A DNA stretch of 64,000 bases. It comes from Tethya wilhelma. Taxonomy: Eukaryota; Porifera; Demospongiae; Tethyida; Tethyidae. Location of the stretch: the NCBI GenBank assembly GCA_964030475.1, contig CAXIPT010000002.1, positions 8,388,553 to 8,452,552 on the forward strand, given 5' to 3'. Positions within the stretch are counted from its first letter, which is position 1. Each line of letters starts with the position of its first letter. A model generated the notes under the pieces. It had not been told where the DNA came from and did no database searches. It saw nothing but the letters and a program-made list of their open reading frames with translations. Both the position numbers and the translations under genes were made by a program. Shown here one piece after another: positions 35,701 through 49,000 of this stretch.

Positions 35701-36771
35701 CACCTTCACCACCACAACATGACCCCTAGAGGAAAAATAAGTAAAACTGACTCAAGGTAATAATATTGCTATCTAACTGATCTTCAGCACATGCAGGCAA
35801 CATAAAATGAAAGATATTTGAACAAACTATGATTACCTTTAACCTCAAAAACTATATTCATGAACAACTATCATAACTGACCTTTGCAAACGTTTTGTAG
35901 CCTTCTAAGATCGGCCTATAGCCAGTACAGCGACACAAGTTACCTTAGAGCAATAATTTTGGACAACTCAACTATTACTATCAATTGTAGGTAACATTTC
36001 ATCTCAAGACTCACCTTCAAGAACAGCCTGTATCTCTTCTTCAGATGGAGTGGGGTTGTTCCTCAACAGTGTGTACATGGTCATGACAAAGCCAGGGGTA
36101 CAGAATCCACACTGTGATCCGTGGGCCCTTGCTATCCTCTCCTGACAAGGATGAAGCACACCTCTCTTGGTGCTGCCAATTCCTTCAACAGTTGTCACAG
36201 CTGTTCCATTCACTGAGCAGAGAGGAACCAGACAGGCGTTGACAGAATAATGGACAACTTTGTCTTCCTCTGGACTGAAACGAGAGATCATAGCAGTGCA
36301 AGCTCCACAGCCACCTTGTCCACATCCTAGTTTGGTACCTGTCAATCTCACTGTACTATAGTTAAGGCAGTATCATCCAGTGATATATCAGTATCAATAT
36401 GACATAATATTATAGTAAACTTATACACTAATGCCTTAGGGTACCCACAGCCATTCAGTCATATGAGCAAAAGGGAAGAATGTGATGTGTTTTATATAGC
36501 ACAGGCTGGCTAAATTTGAAGAAAAGCTTTCAAAAGGTATATGCACATGCATGTACTTAGCCTCTTAATAAAAAATATATAGCTACATAGGATACTGTTG
36601 TGTCTTATGAAATAGAGTAGGGTCATTTCTGGATCAGGATCTTCAACATGAACCTGAAAAATTATCAAAATAGTAGCTTAATTTGTCACAATAATTGCAT
36701 GAATATATATATATATAGAACACCTCCTGTCCATTGATGTAGAACAGCAACGATTTTTGAGAGTCCTCCAT
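28979..36771 (-). CDS. XDH copy C: complete molybdo-flavoenzyme (XDH/aldehyde oxidase family), 24 exons
   Basis: My GT-AG splicing gives exons 36724-36771, 36596-36653, 36015-36350, 35882-35943, 35570-35725, 35069-35228, 34630-34794, 34488-34564, 34314-34407, 34137-34249, 33885-34075, 33428-33754, 33173-33339, 32946-33103, 32582-32867, 32411-32480, 32246-32333, 32092-32178, 31473-31810, 30720-31026, 30288-30596, 29406-29612, 29085-29252 and 28979-29029. They total 4023 bp, 1340 residues with no stop, the usual XDH length. Both [2Fe-2S] clusters are complete ([28 protein letters not shown]). The molybdenum domain keeps GGGFGGK, FGIAF and AVGEPPLF (general base Glu1261 in bovine numbering). Bovine Glu802 is Gln (GGKQSAS) and Arg880 is Lys (IEKTITN). 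Loss of these two residues marks aldehyde oxidases, so substrate use has probably shifted. The family is cytosolic or peroxisomal. Confidence 0.9.
29659..29733. repeat. (CA)n microsatellite in intron 21 of XDH copy C
   Basis: About 75 bp of pure CA. A shorter TG tract sits at the same intron position in copy D (about 53815-53841), showing that the introns are homologous. Confidence 0.9.
31138..31363. repeat. MITE in intron 19 of XDH copy C
   Basis: The ends ATAGCTGGAAATA and TATTTCCAGCTATA are inverted. Internal CATGTACTATGTGCACGAGC is shared with a related copy at about 45640-45790, which sits in an intron of the SRCR gene. Confidence 0.65.
31843..32028. repeat. Palindromic MITE in intron 18 of XDH copy C
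   Basis: Arms at about 31845-31894 and 31976-32027 are inverted copies (TGCTGTTTTGTTA, CTAAAATATGTGAC). The centre has tandem AACGTCA units. It is absent from the same intron of copy D. Confidence 0.7.
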
Positions 36772-37135
36772 GGCTCCAACATCAACATGCACTGATACCC
36801 TACGTCTAATGAACATGACGACCATTTCCATAAACTTTGCATTTTTATAATAGCTTAACATTGAATTGAATTGAATTGAACTTATCAGTACAGAAGGTAA
36901 AGTCAACTTAAAATTTAAGGTAGCCATGAGTACTCCCCTACATAAAGTTAGCACAGACAGATTATTAAAAAAAGCTACTAGCGAAAGGTAGAAAATAAAA
37001 TATGAAAATTAGAATTATTGGGTTAAAAAGAACTGTTAGTTTGTTCCTGAAAAGATGCAGCATTTGATGCACATTGATCATGCTTTGATCAAGTTGATGA
37101 ATTTATAAAAATATATATAAGCATACATGGTTTAG

Positions 37136-37534
37136 TCAAACTATGACTGTCCATTTAGTAGCATCAGCATTCACTGCAGAAGGTATCTATAGGGAAAATA
37201 AAGGGTAGTATAGTTCAACACTAATAATTCTAGTTCGTGAATGATTGTCCGGTGACCTGTTTTGTGAACTGGTCCACACAGGCCATCCTGATCCTCTCAC
37301 AGGTGGCTGGGGAGTCCAATCTGAAAGGACCACTCTCTCCTCTCTCTTTCCTGGCAGCAGCTATGGCATCCTTGATGGCAAAGAACACTGAGGCAGCCAA
37401 GAAAAGAGGAGGCTCTCCCACACCCTGTAAATGATCGAGTGCAATGGAATGCATGAATGACATAGCTACTGAAATACATTAATCAGCTGACCTTCGACGC
37501 AAAGATGGCTTTAGGGTTTGGTGTCCTGTCCATC
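37136..37534 (-). pseudogene. XDH copy E: 3' terminal exons only
   Basis: On the minus strand a partial exon 22 (about 37534-37495, [14 protein letters not shown]), exon 23 (37257-37424, [19 protein letters not shown] through FTKQ) and a last exon (about 37136-37187, SAVNADATKWTVIV then stop) follow each other. It lies just upstream of copy C exon 1 in the same orientation, so C and E are tandem. Sequence beyond exon 22 is unrelated and soon reaches the N at 37785. The last exon differs clearly from C and D, so E is a distinct paralogue, truncated. Confidence 0.8.
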
Positions 37535-37785
37535 AAGGTTTAGCATTTTAGTTTGCCAGTGAAGTCCCTTAAGCTCTCACTCATTCTATATACTTACTTA
37601 AAAGTGCTAGTGTAGTCATTTTTAATACATTGTTGTATTTAGCCTCATATCCAAGCCCCTTCCTCTTCGAAAAATAAAGGAAAGAGCTTGGGTACAAGCC
37701 TATCAGGTATTCACATATGTAAAGTTACACAAACAATGGGTATACTACAAGAGGGAAAACCTAGCTCAACCTACTTTGAGAGCAN

Positions 37786-38044
37786 GTCCTTGTCTCCTGA
37801 GAGCTGAGGAAAATTTTGCTGTTGTTTCATCTAGTTCATTGTAGGAACACTCCCGACCTGTCACTCCATCCACTAGAGCAATCTTTGGACCATGCTGGGA
37901 GATCACATGTTCACATAGTGTACCAGTCGGAGGATCAATAGGGGGCAGTGTACTGCTTACAACATTGATATATGAGCTAGTTTGGCGTAGCTTGTAGATC
38001 GAACAGTGGCTTACTCTCAGATTAGTAATGGTACTGGTCAACAT
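37786..38044 (-). pseudogene. Acyl-CoA ligase ACS1: first 80-odd residues, cut at an N
   Basis: The frame starts MLTSTITNLRVSHCSIYKLR and continues [36 protein letters not shown] and [11 protein letters not shown], then stops at the N at 37785. It is a near copy of ACS4 (57747 downward) but has ISQHG in place of YREFPKHG. The break falls mid-exon with no splice site, so it is an assembly join. The complete gene probably exists elsewhere. Confidence 0.75.
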
Positions 38045-38932
38045 TGTAATGAAATAAGTAAATTTTAAATTCTTGGATTGACCTACAAGTAAATTAAATG
38101 ACTAACTTTAATTTTAGTCACTCACCATGATTTATATACACATGTATACATATGCACGGTAACGCATACCATGCAGCAGCTAGCTATAGGTGACTAATTT
38201 GCCATCAAAGATTATAAATAACTAATATTGCTTTACAAATAAGTTTTTTGCTTTGCTATAGTATGGCCTCAGGCACATATATAGCAGCCATATAATTATC
38301 TAAATTAATTATAGCAAAGCAAACTAAATTTATGATTGTGTATAATTTGTTACATAATTTTTGATAATAATACTAACATGTATATTTAATAATTATTGCA
38401 ATATATATTATTAAATGTAGCTTACTCATTCCCCCTTTCCTTTCTTCTCCCTTCTCGGTTCACTCCTCACTGAGTAATTCTCCTGACTCAATGGGTTCAA
38501 ATTTGGCCCACACGCCAAGCCCAAAAGTAAATCTGCTGCATGCATGTGACTGTAGACAGTGTGGTTTTGAACCTCATGGCTTCATGGTCAATTAAAACCT
38601 TCTGAGAAATTCCTAGACCCTTAAGGCTTAAGGCTTTGCCGCGCATGCAGTCACGTGATCTGAAACGTCTACGAATCGAATGCAATGACCACCGTTGGAG
38701 CAGAGTAGTCTCGCTAGCCAGACTCTCCACAAAAAATGGGAGAATGGGAGTAGTCTCCCATTTTTTGTGGAGAGTCTGGCTAGCGAGACTAGGAGCAGAG
38801 TATACTGAGCTATATCGAATTCTACTCCAGGACCTGTTTCCTACAAAAAAGGAACAAAACTAGTGTATTAGGACTCTAAAATAATTCAGCAGTTATAGCA
38901 TGTTTACTAACTTGTAGCTAGCTACAGCATTG
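38045..38932. other. Spacer between ACS1 and GNAT1, duplicated at 57748-58556
   Basis: No gene. Large parts align with 57748-58556 (CATGTATACATATGCACGGT, TACCATGCAGCAGCTAGCT, GAATTCTACTCCAGGACCTG). The main difference is a foldback insertion at 38706-38791. Confidence 0.75.
38706..38791. mobile_element. 86-bp foldback element with 9-bp target duplication
   Basis: Arms 38706-38743 and 38754-38791 are perfect 38-bp inverted repeats beginning TAGTCTCGCTAGCCAGACTC around a 10-base loop. GGAGCAGAG directly flanks both sides (38697-38705 and 38792-38800). The duplicated block near 58395-58410 has a single GGAGTAGAG and no insert, a natural empty site. A 9-bp duplication is typical of Mutator-like elements. 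A degenerate arm of the same family is at about 11532. Confidence 0.85.
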
Positions 38933-40000
38933 TCAATCAGAGTAAGTACCATAAATTTTCCCCATTTTCCTCCCTGGTGGAATTCCTCTGGAATACATTC
39001 TAATTGCTGTGTGAGTAAGCTCTGCCTCTAACTCTTCCATTAGTTCAGAAGATCCCTCTCCACAACCTTCACCAACTGGATGGATCAATTCAAGTTTTGT
39101 AACTGGAATAGCTTCATTGGCCAAACATTTTTCTGCTGCTTTTTTTATCAGAGCTTTGGCAATGTACACATTGTCTGCGTAGAGCGGTGCCATTGCTAGT
39201 CCAATTTCTGTACCTCCACCTCGAATGACTTGTCTTAAGGTTGCATATCCGACAATCTTACAATGATCATAATCTAAAGCAACTAAAGTCAAGCTACCAG
39301 GAGTTCTGGTCCTCATCTTGATAAGTTTTCTCCTGCTTGTTCCAAAAATGAAAGTGTCATAGTTAACTAATTGTAAAAAAGACACCAAATTAAGCGGTAC
39401 GATGGAAACTAATCTTGATTTAAAGCTGGTTTGGCTTAGCTTTATTTGTACAATTTTTTCAGTGTTGAATAATGCTGTGTACGTATTCCAATAACTTTTA
39501 TATCCTTGAGCATCAAACCATCGTTTCACACTTGTTGGACCAGTATATACTTCAGCTCCAGTGGTATATCGTTGATCAATAACATTGTGACTAGTGATGA
39601 AGAGTTGCCTTCCATAGCCTTTTCCCCTGTGCTCCTCAGAGACTATATTGGCACCAGTGTATGAATGATGGTTTGGATAGTTCATTGCACACACAGCACA
39701 TACTGGCTTTCTGGCAACTTCTCCAATAAAGAATGATTTTGGATCAAAAGAAAATCGGATTTTATAGTCATATGGCCCTATATGCCATCCTGCTTTGATT
39801 GCTTGACGAGTTATGAACTCAATATCATTTTCACATGTCGCCAACCTGATAGAAAATTCTTCATTATTGTACAAATATTCAGAAGAACAATGGGAATGTC
39901 TTTTCCTAAACCATGATGCTACTGCAGCAGGGAGAGATAATAGTCTAGGCCTAATCATGATTTTCTTCAGTACTTGAAGTGCATGGCTAGAACTATACAA
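38933..40000 (-). CDS. GNAT acetyltransferase with a YitH-like C-terminal domain (GNAT1)
   Basis: Single-exon frame of 355 residues. An internal start, MIRPRLLSLPAAV (residue 15), matches the start of the duplicate at 59582 and may be the real one. Residues 50-190 form a GNAT fold with the acetyl-CoA loop HRGKGYGRQL (124-133, R-x-x-G-x-G). The second half (TFIFGTSRRKLIKM, LVALDYDHCKIVGYATLRQ, EIGLAMAPLYADNVYIAKAL) is the second GNAT-like domain found in many invertebrate members. The basic, acid-poor N-terminus (FRKRHSHCSS) could be a mitochondrial presequence. Substrate unknown. It is divergent from ACS2, with starts 368 bp apart. Confidence 0.85.
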   Translation of the reverse strand: MYSSSHALQVLKKIMIRPRLLSLPAAVASWFRKRHSHCSSEYLYNNEEFSIRLATCENDIEFITRQAIKAGWHIGPYDYKIRFSFDPKSFFIGEVARKPVCAVCAMNYPNHHSYTGANIVSEEHRGKGYGRQLFITSHNVIDQRYTTGAEVYTGPTSVKRWFDAQGYKSYWNTYTALFNTEKIVQIKLSQTSFKSRLVSIVPLNLVSFLQLVNYDTFIFGTSRRKLIKMRTRTPGSLTLVALDYDHCKIVGYATLRQVIRGGGTEIGLAMAPLYADNVYIAKALIKKAAEKCLANEAIPVTKLELIHPVGEGCGEGSSELMEELEAELTHTAIRMYSRGIPPGRKMGKIYGTYSD

Positions 40001-40367
40001 TATACTCCGGCTACTTCCTTAGCTTTCAAGTAGATAATAAACCAGGATCGTTTAGAGGTAAACACACTCGACCTTTGTCTAATCAAGGGTTACGGAAGTT
40101 ATAACTTTTGCGCAAGCCACACCTTCGCTCCGATTGCTCACGCATGCGCACTTTGTTGCATTTGCATAAGACGCGGAATATATCCGGATTGAGCGGATAT
40201 ATGTAGCTATACCAGGTCGGAAAGGGTCGATCATGAAACGCGCCGTATAAAGCCAGGCCTAGCCGCCTAGCGCCTTTGCTTTTCAGGCTTTCTCTTTCAT
40301 TCAAGTGAGTGAACCGTTCAAGTTGAAAGACAACGGACACCTCCATTGAACTGATTGAATAAAAATC
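40001..40367. promoter_or_regulatory. Divergent intergenic region between GNAT1 and ACS2
   Basis: Both genes start outward from this 367-bp spacer, so it probably contains both promoters. Up to about 40084 it matches the GNAT2 upstream region (to about 59711); beyond that the two loci differ completely, marking a duplication breakpoint. Confidence 0.5.
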
Positions 40368-41111
40368 ATGCTGAGAGTACTGCAGGTCTCAAGACCTTCG
40401 AATTTGACAAAGCTCCTCTCAACCTCTGGATTCAGATTGGGATTGATCCAATTTCTCCACCCAGCTAGGAATCAATCACACATCATAAGCAGCACACTGC
40501 CACCTATTGACCCTCCAACTGGTACACTATATGAACATGTGTATAGGGAGTTCCCAAAGCATGGTCCAAAGATTGCTCTAGTGGATGGAGTGACAGGTCA
40601 GGAGTGTTCCTACACTGAACTAGATGAAACCACAGCAAAATTTTCCTCTGCTCTCAGGAGACAGGGACTTCAAGAAGGTGATGTGTTNGAAAGAGCTGAT
40701 AAAGGTCAAAGGTTTCCAAGTGGCCCCTGCTGAATTAGAGGCACTATTGCTAACACATCCAAAGATTGCTGATGCAGCAGTTATTGGCATTCCTAATGAG
40801 CATCTGGGGGAAGCCCCTAAAGCATTTGTTGTAAGGACAGAGGATGGCCTAACAGAGAATGAAGTAGTCCAGTTCATCGCTAGCAAGGTATGCTAGAATT
40901 GGCAAAATTATAATAGTTATACAATTTCCTTTTTCAGTTTTGTTTCATTTTTTTTAGGGTAGTTAACTACAGCAATTTATGCTGCTACCGTCAATGTTAT
41001 CACTCCCTACAGGTTACTCAGTACAAGCATCTGGTTGGTGGGGTAGAGTTCATCAAAGAGGTACCAAAATCAGCTTCAGGGAAGATCTTACGAAGATTAT
41101 TAAGGGAATGA
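40368..41111 (+). pseudogene. Acyl-CoA ligase ACS2: N-terminus and C-terminus joined across an N
   Basis: The first exon part, 40368-40687 (MLRVLQVSRPSNLTKLLSTS, then [20 protein letters not shown]), stops at the N at 40688. Immediately after it comes the C-terminal exon ([20 protein letters not shown], to IASK at 40887), then the last exon 41013-41111 ([32 protein letters not shown]). About 350 central residues, including the AMP-binding motif, are missing and the frame changes, so this is a collapsed assembly gap. The presequence differs from ACS4, so it is a separate gene. The A10 lysine region [11 protein letters not shown] is intact. Confidence 0.75.
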
Positions 41112-41445
41112 TGCATGACACTATGTACTACCTAGTAATGGTCTTGTATGTATGATGCTCACCTCACATGGATGTTACAGTGCATGATGGTGTACCAAAA
41201 TGATACATATCCTTGAATTCATTGAAATCTGTTCAAAATCATGTTTACAAAACAAGAAGTTTTGATTTTAGTTTAAGCTCCTCTTGAAAAATTTTTAAAA
41301 AATTTTAATAATATCACATACAAACAAAAAACATCTCAATATGATTGCACAGAACTCAACTTACACAATAAAACATTGCCAAGTTTCAAGATCATATAAA
41401 AGGGGTATAATAGTCAAACCATGATTGGCCCAAATTCATGCAGCA

Positions 41446-42498
41446 CTAATCAAATGTTGGAGTAACTATGCCATATATATTCTTTATCTTTCTGTTTGGT
41501 GGGATTCCTTTAGAATACACTCGAGAAGCAGCTTGAGTGAGCTCGGCACCTAACTCTTGCAAAAGTTCAGGAGACCCTTCTCCGCAGCCTTCACCAAGTG
41601 GATGATAAAACTCAAGCTTTTTATTAGGGACAGCTTCATTAGTCAAGCATTCTTCAGCTGCTGCTTTTATCAGAGCTTTAGCAATATGCATACTGTCCGC
41701 ATAGAGTGGTGACATTGCCATTCCGATTTCTGTTCCTCCATCTCTGATGATTTGCCTCAGGATTGTGTAGCCAACAATCTTACCATCCCTCAAAGCAACA
41801 AACCCAAAGCTTCCAGGAGTATTAATCCAGCTCATGATTAATTCATGTCTTGGCGTACCAAATATGAAACTGTCGTACTGAAGTAGAGTTGGTAGTATTG
41901 CCAAGTTTATTGGTTTTATCATTGCGACTTGTGACAACCTGTTTGTTTGCTGAATAACTTTGTTTATATTCAGCATTACAAGATAGGTATCCCAATATCT
42001 TTGAAATCCACCCGCTTCCGTCCAGCGTTTAGTTACAGAATTTACTCGTATATCAGCTCCTACAGTATGCTGTTGGTCACAAGATGCATAACAGGCCTGA
42101 TAAAGTTGTTCTCCGTATCCTTTTCCTCTGTGCTCCTTTGCTACAATGCAATATCCCATATGGGAATGGTGGTTTGGATACGTAATGCCACAAATGTGGC
42201 CTATTACTTTGTTGTTTATTTCTCCCGCAAGAAATCGGCTTGAATCAAATGCAAATCCATTTTGAAAGTCGTACGGTCCAACACGACGTTTCTCCATGAT
42301 TGACTGTCTAGTTACAAAGTCCATATCCTTTTGTTGAGAAGTTCTAACAAGGAATTTGCTTTCAGTAGTAACATATACTGTAACAGCTGATAGCATACAA
42401 GTTTGTAGCCTACCAGGCCACAATGAAATCTTCAGCCTGAGTACAACAAACATTAATTTTAAAATTTGAAGAAACTGAATCAGATTTAAACAGTCCAT
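41446..42498 (-). CDS. GNAT acetyltransferase paralogue (GNAT3)
   Basis: About 350 residues with the same two-domain layout as GNAT1 but clearly diverged. The CoA loop is HRGKGYGEQLYQA, the second half has DSFIFGTPRHELIMSWINTP, GKIVGYTILRQIIRDGGTEI and GMAMSPLYADSMHIAKAL, and the C-terminus has PLGEGCGEGSPELLQELGAE. The first 30 or so residues look unlike the paralogues. MLSAVTVYVTTESK (ATG at 42394-42396) or an upstream exon spliced at the CAG near 42436 may be the true start. It converges on ACS2. Confidence 0.85.
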   Translation of the reverse strand: MDCLNLIQFLQILKLMFVVLRLKISLWPGRLQTCMLSAVTVYVTTESKFLVRTSQQKDMDFVTRQSIMEKRRVGPYDFQNGFAFDSSRFLAGEINNKVIGHICGITYPNHHSHMGYCIVAKEHRGKGYGEQLYQACYASCDQQHTVGADIRVNSVTKRWTEAGGFQRYWDTYLVMLNINKVIQQTNRLSQVAMIKPINLAILPTLLQYDSFIFGTPRHELIMSWINTPGSFGFVALRDGKIVGYTILRQIIRDGGTEIGMAMSPLYADSMHIAKALIKAAAEECLTNEAVPNKKLEFYHPLGEGCGEGSPELLQELGAELTQAASRVYSKGIPPNRKIKNIYGIVTPTFD

Positions 42499-42949
42499 GA
42501 ACTACTGACCTTTATCACATGATCATCATAGTAATGGTTTCCATGGATTCCTTTGCATGCTTTAGAGAAGTCATAATCCCCTCTAGATGTAGGGCCTCTA
42601 CTCAAGCTATAGAATATTGGAAATTGAATAGATGTTCGTATATTGTTAAAATTTTAACCACTGCGGCATGATTCCATAATAATAATAATAATAATTATTA
42701 TAATGGAAAGGAAGTAAGCTTAAAATTAATCAATGTTTCAATCATTATAATTATAATGGACAAACAAAATCATAGTAAAGTACCTCAGCAAGATATAATA
42801 TAGCATACACATAATTATTATAATAATTATGGTTTATAATAATTATACATAATAAGCTAAATTTATCCAATTACTGTTATAATTAGAACAACTTTAACTT
42901 AAGTGCCACTGTGTTTCAATTTGTAATCAATCATGTGTACTAAGTAGTC
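42499..42949. other. Gene-free spacer between GNAT3 and ACS3
   Basis: AT-rich, with ATA/AAT repeats around 42675-42850. No exon recognised. Confidence 0.5.
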
Positions 42950-44031
42950 TTCAACAATCTTCGTAGTATCTTCCCTGAAGCTGACTTTGGTATCTCTGGA
43001 ATGAATTCCACTCCACCTACCAAATGCTTGTACTTAGTGACCTGCACACAGTCATCAAAAAATGATATTAATGAAGGGAAGGAAAAATAAAGAAAAAAAA
43101 AGAAGCAATACGTGGCCAAGTTGCCTCATAGCAGGCTCTCCCTTTTGATCTTTCACTCACTGTAGGCTAGTGTATATGGTTACACTGAGTATTTGTCACA
43201 CATCCGATTTAGCAGCAATAATAATACATGATGATTATTATAATGGGATGCAGAAAACGATTATTATAGCGCCACTGCCTGCATGTTTGAATCAAACTGC
43301 ATGAGGTTCACTATCTACTAGAATTCTGAGAATTGCTCACAAGAAAATTAATAACTATAGAACTATATACTAACAGACTATACTATGCCCATATAGACCC
43401 CCATATACTTTCTGAATAATAATCGTGTGCACCATGAAACAAGACTTAGAACCTGGTCTAGTGGGTGGGCCTTCATGACTAGCTTACATCATTACATGAT
43501 GTAATATACTAAAGTCTATTCGCGTTCACTTGAGCCCAGGAAGTAGTGTGGTTTTGCTTAAGTACTGCTTTACCGCATTTGTGGTTAATGGAATGTCTGT
43601 ACTTTATGTATGGGGCATATGCGTAACTTTTGATTGGTAAGGGGTAGCGCTTTTTAAAAAGCACCAAACGAATCTACGCGAAATTTGCAATCGAATGGTA
43701 TCTAAAATAGCGCAATTCATAGATATACGGCCAATTAAGTTATGAAGAAATTTTGAAGGCTCACATGAACGCGAATAGACTTTAGTATTTATAGTGTTAA
43801 AACTTGTATACCTTGCTTGCGATGAACTGGACAACTTCATTCTCTGTTAAGCCATCCTCTGTCCTTACAACAAATGCTTTCGGGGCTTCCCCCAAACGCT
43901 CATTAGGAATGCCAATAACTGCTGCATCAGCAATCTTTGGATGTGTTAGCAATAGTGCCTCTAATTCAGCAGGGGCCACTTGGAAACCTTTGACCTTTAT
44001 CAGCTCTTTCAATCGATCAGTGATATAGAAA
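42950..44031 (-). pseudogene. Acyl-CoA ligase ACS3: two C-terminal exons, cut at an N
   Basis: The exon at about 44031-43812 encodes [20 protein letters not shown] through [10 protein letters not shown]. The last exon 42950-43041 encodes [33 protein letters not shown]. The C-terminus differs from ACS2 and ACS4 (IPEIP for IKEVP, KTT for RE), so it is a third gene. The exon breaks at the N at 44032, where SRCR coding sequence starts directly. The upstream exons are missing from the assembly. Confidence 0.75.
43509..43785. mobile_element. TA-flanked MITE (277 bp) in the last intron of ACS3
   Basis: The 20-base end CTAAAGTCTATTCGCGTTCA is exactly inverted at the right end, then continues with GAGCC on both sides after two mismatches. 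TA flanks both ends (43507-43508 and 43786-43787), which fits a Tc1/mariner-type insertion. Confidence 0.8.
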
Positions 44032-44032
44032 N

Positions 44033-46011
<1,979 letters not shown>

Positions 46012-46012
46012 N

Positions 46013-49000
46013 GAAGAAGAGATAGAAGATGTTCTTGAAGGTGAGTCTTGTTGGTGAAATAAAAAATCAGTTCTGATTCACCTAAAATTATATACTGAAA
46101 GGTAACTTGTGTCGCTGTACTGGCTATAGGCCGATCTTAGAAGGATACAAAACATTTGCTAAGGTCAGTTATATGACATAGATTATATAGAGCTCACTGT
46201 CTTGTAAACTGTCTTGTAATGGTAGGCAAACTTTTCCTTACATGATTTGGTTTGATGTGTACATTATTCTTCAGGGGTCATGTTGTGGTAGTGAAGGTGG
46301 TCAATGTTGTATGGTGGAGACTGATCACCATTCTACTAGGACCATTGAGGGTCCCTCTGTGCTCTTTGATGCCAGCAAGTTTATTCCTCTTGACCCAACA
46401 CAAGAACCAATCTTCCCTCCCCCTCTCAAGGTAACTATTATTATATTAATATTTGGCTTACAGCTGTTGGTATCCTGTTATTCAAAGTCGCACATAAAAT
46501 GTTAGCATTGATAAGGACATCATTACAAAAATTGTGGTTTGTTTGATTTGTAATCTTTGTGGTGTATGCATGTGTGTTTGTAAACTTTGGTCTTGCAGTT
46601 GCAGGGACCTCCAAAGCCACTTGCCATCCATGGTCCACAGTGTCAGTGGTATACTCCAGTAACTCTACAACAACTGCTGGAGCTCAGAGACAAATTCCCA
46701 CACAACAATGAAAGGGGCAAACCCCAAAATCAGATTGTTGCTGGATTTACAAAAACAGGTATGTTTTATTGTAAAGACTAATTTGGAAAACAATTTTTTT
46801 AAAAAATTAGGTTTAGAAATGAAGAGTGGATCATTCTATGATGTCCTCATTAGTGTTAGTCTAGTAGCAGAGCTGAACTGTATGGAGTTGAGTGATGAAG
46901 GTCTGGTAGTTGGGGCATCTGTGTCTCTGAACAGACTGGCTGGTAAACTGAAGGAACTACAAGCTTCACTCCCTGGTAACAGTACTTGTAAGCAGACCAG
47001 ATCATACAACTACATGTCTTTATGATTATGGTACACAGAACACAAGACAAGAACATTTTCAGCTCTTCTAGAAATGTTGAGATGGTTTGGTAGCCAACAA
47101 ATCAGAAATGTTGTTGTAAGTTGAATGTTGGTATAATTAATTTGGCACCTCAGAGCTTTTGTTTATCTGTCTGTCTGTGTAGACAATTGGTGGATGTGTG
47201 TGCACTGCTAGTTCAACTTCTGATGTTAACTCAATACTAGTGTCAGCTGGAGCTAAACTGAAGTTCGAATCAAAAGGTTAATAATAATTATTTCTTTATG
47301 AAAAAATATTCATAGATAATGTCTTTGTATTTCCAGCTTCACAAAGAACAATACCCATGGATACAAACTACTTTGAGGACTCCAAAAAGGGTGTAGCACT
47401 CCAACCAAATGAAGTTCTTGTCTCTCTCCTCATACCATTCACTAGAGAGGTTAGCAGTATACCAGAGGAGGTCAGACACACTTGACCTTTTCACGATAAT
47501 TGCCCACTTTTTTAATAAATTCTTCTGCATTCACATGAGCAGTTTTACAGCCATGTGTCATGCTAAGCTGGTATTAACCAAACGTGATCATTTTAGTACT
47601 ACAGCTCCTAGTGTCACGTGCAAGTTGTATGGGCAAAAGTACAGATGCGCTAAAAATGCCAGCTCAGCATGACACATAGCTGTCGTACCTCCTCTGCGTG
47701 CTATAAAGGGATGGCTCACATGAGTGATGAAGAATCTAATTGATCATAATTATAATGGTGGTAGCTAATTTATGTAATCATTCACCTCCTATCATACAGC
47801 ATGAATATATCTATGGCTTCAAGCAGGCTCGTCGTAGAACTTGTAGTTCAGCCATAGTGAATGCTGGTCTGAGGGTGATGCTCTCTCCCGGCCAGCCCCT
47901 CTGGACTGTGAGGGAGTGCTGTCTCACTTACGGGGGAGTCAGCTACGTCATTGTCATAGCAAAGAACACTCAAGAGGCTCTAATTGGAAAGTAAGGACTC
48001 AGGCACTTTCACAATATTATTATCCTGGGTTGATGCTGCCTTTTGTTTTGTTTTGTTATGTTTTTTTGTTTTGTTTTGTTTTTTTGTTTTTTGTTTAATT
48101 TTCATTTTCTTCCCTCGTCATTCCAAGGCCTTGGTGTGAGAAGACCCTTCAAGAAGCTTGTGAGCTTCTTCTCTCTGAGATCAAACTATCTCTTGATGTG
48201 TCTGGTGGGATGGCTGAGTACAGACAATCCCTGACCACTTCATTCTTCTTCAAGTTCTACCTCACTGTTCTGTCTCATTTGCCGGGTGAACCCCTGGCTA
48301 ATGAACTCGTTAGTGCCACTCTCCCATTCCACAGAGAGCAGGTCAAGAGTACACAGGGATTCCAGAGAGTGTCAGAAGGTCAACCTAGTGAGGACACCAT
48401 AGGGAGACCAATGATGCACCTCTCAGCTTTACAACAAGCTACTGGAGAGGCTAGGTAATAATCTATGTAAAAATGTATATAAGCACTTGGTGCTTATAAA
48501 AATATATTTGCCGCATAAAAAACAGATATATTATTATAGTAAAAATTTCAAAAAAATAAGTAGTGTAGGAATGGGCAGTGCGGTAAAAAGTATTGGAACA
48601 AGGCACGGTCTCAGTTTCGGCACATGACTACTTCATTTTTATTCTTGATCCCTCATATGGATTTTTCAGTGTCCTATTGCAATAATCTGTACACTGATAG
48701 TACTGTATACGTATAGCTTATTGCACGCATTGGTTCAATTTCTACAGTAACTATAATCACTTAGCTAAGCAATGGAGTAAACCATAACAAAACAGGTATA
48801 TAACTAAAACTGGACTGCTGGCCAAGAGTTGGGCATAAAAATGAAGTAGTCATGTGCCGAAACTGAGACCGTGCCTTGTTCCAATACTTTTTACCGCACT
48901 GCCCATTCCTACACTACTTATTTTTTTGAAATTTTTACTACTTGTTCATTCACTTTTTTCAACACTACAGTGTGGAAACACTATCAGAGACTGGTTAGTC

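Noticed and set aside
40368..40896. ACS2 as a natural short fusion protein
   Set aside because: The junction is an N with a frame change and no splice signal; the central adenylation domain is simply missing.
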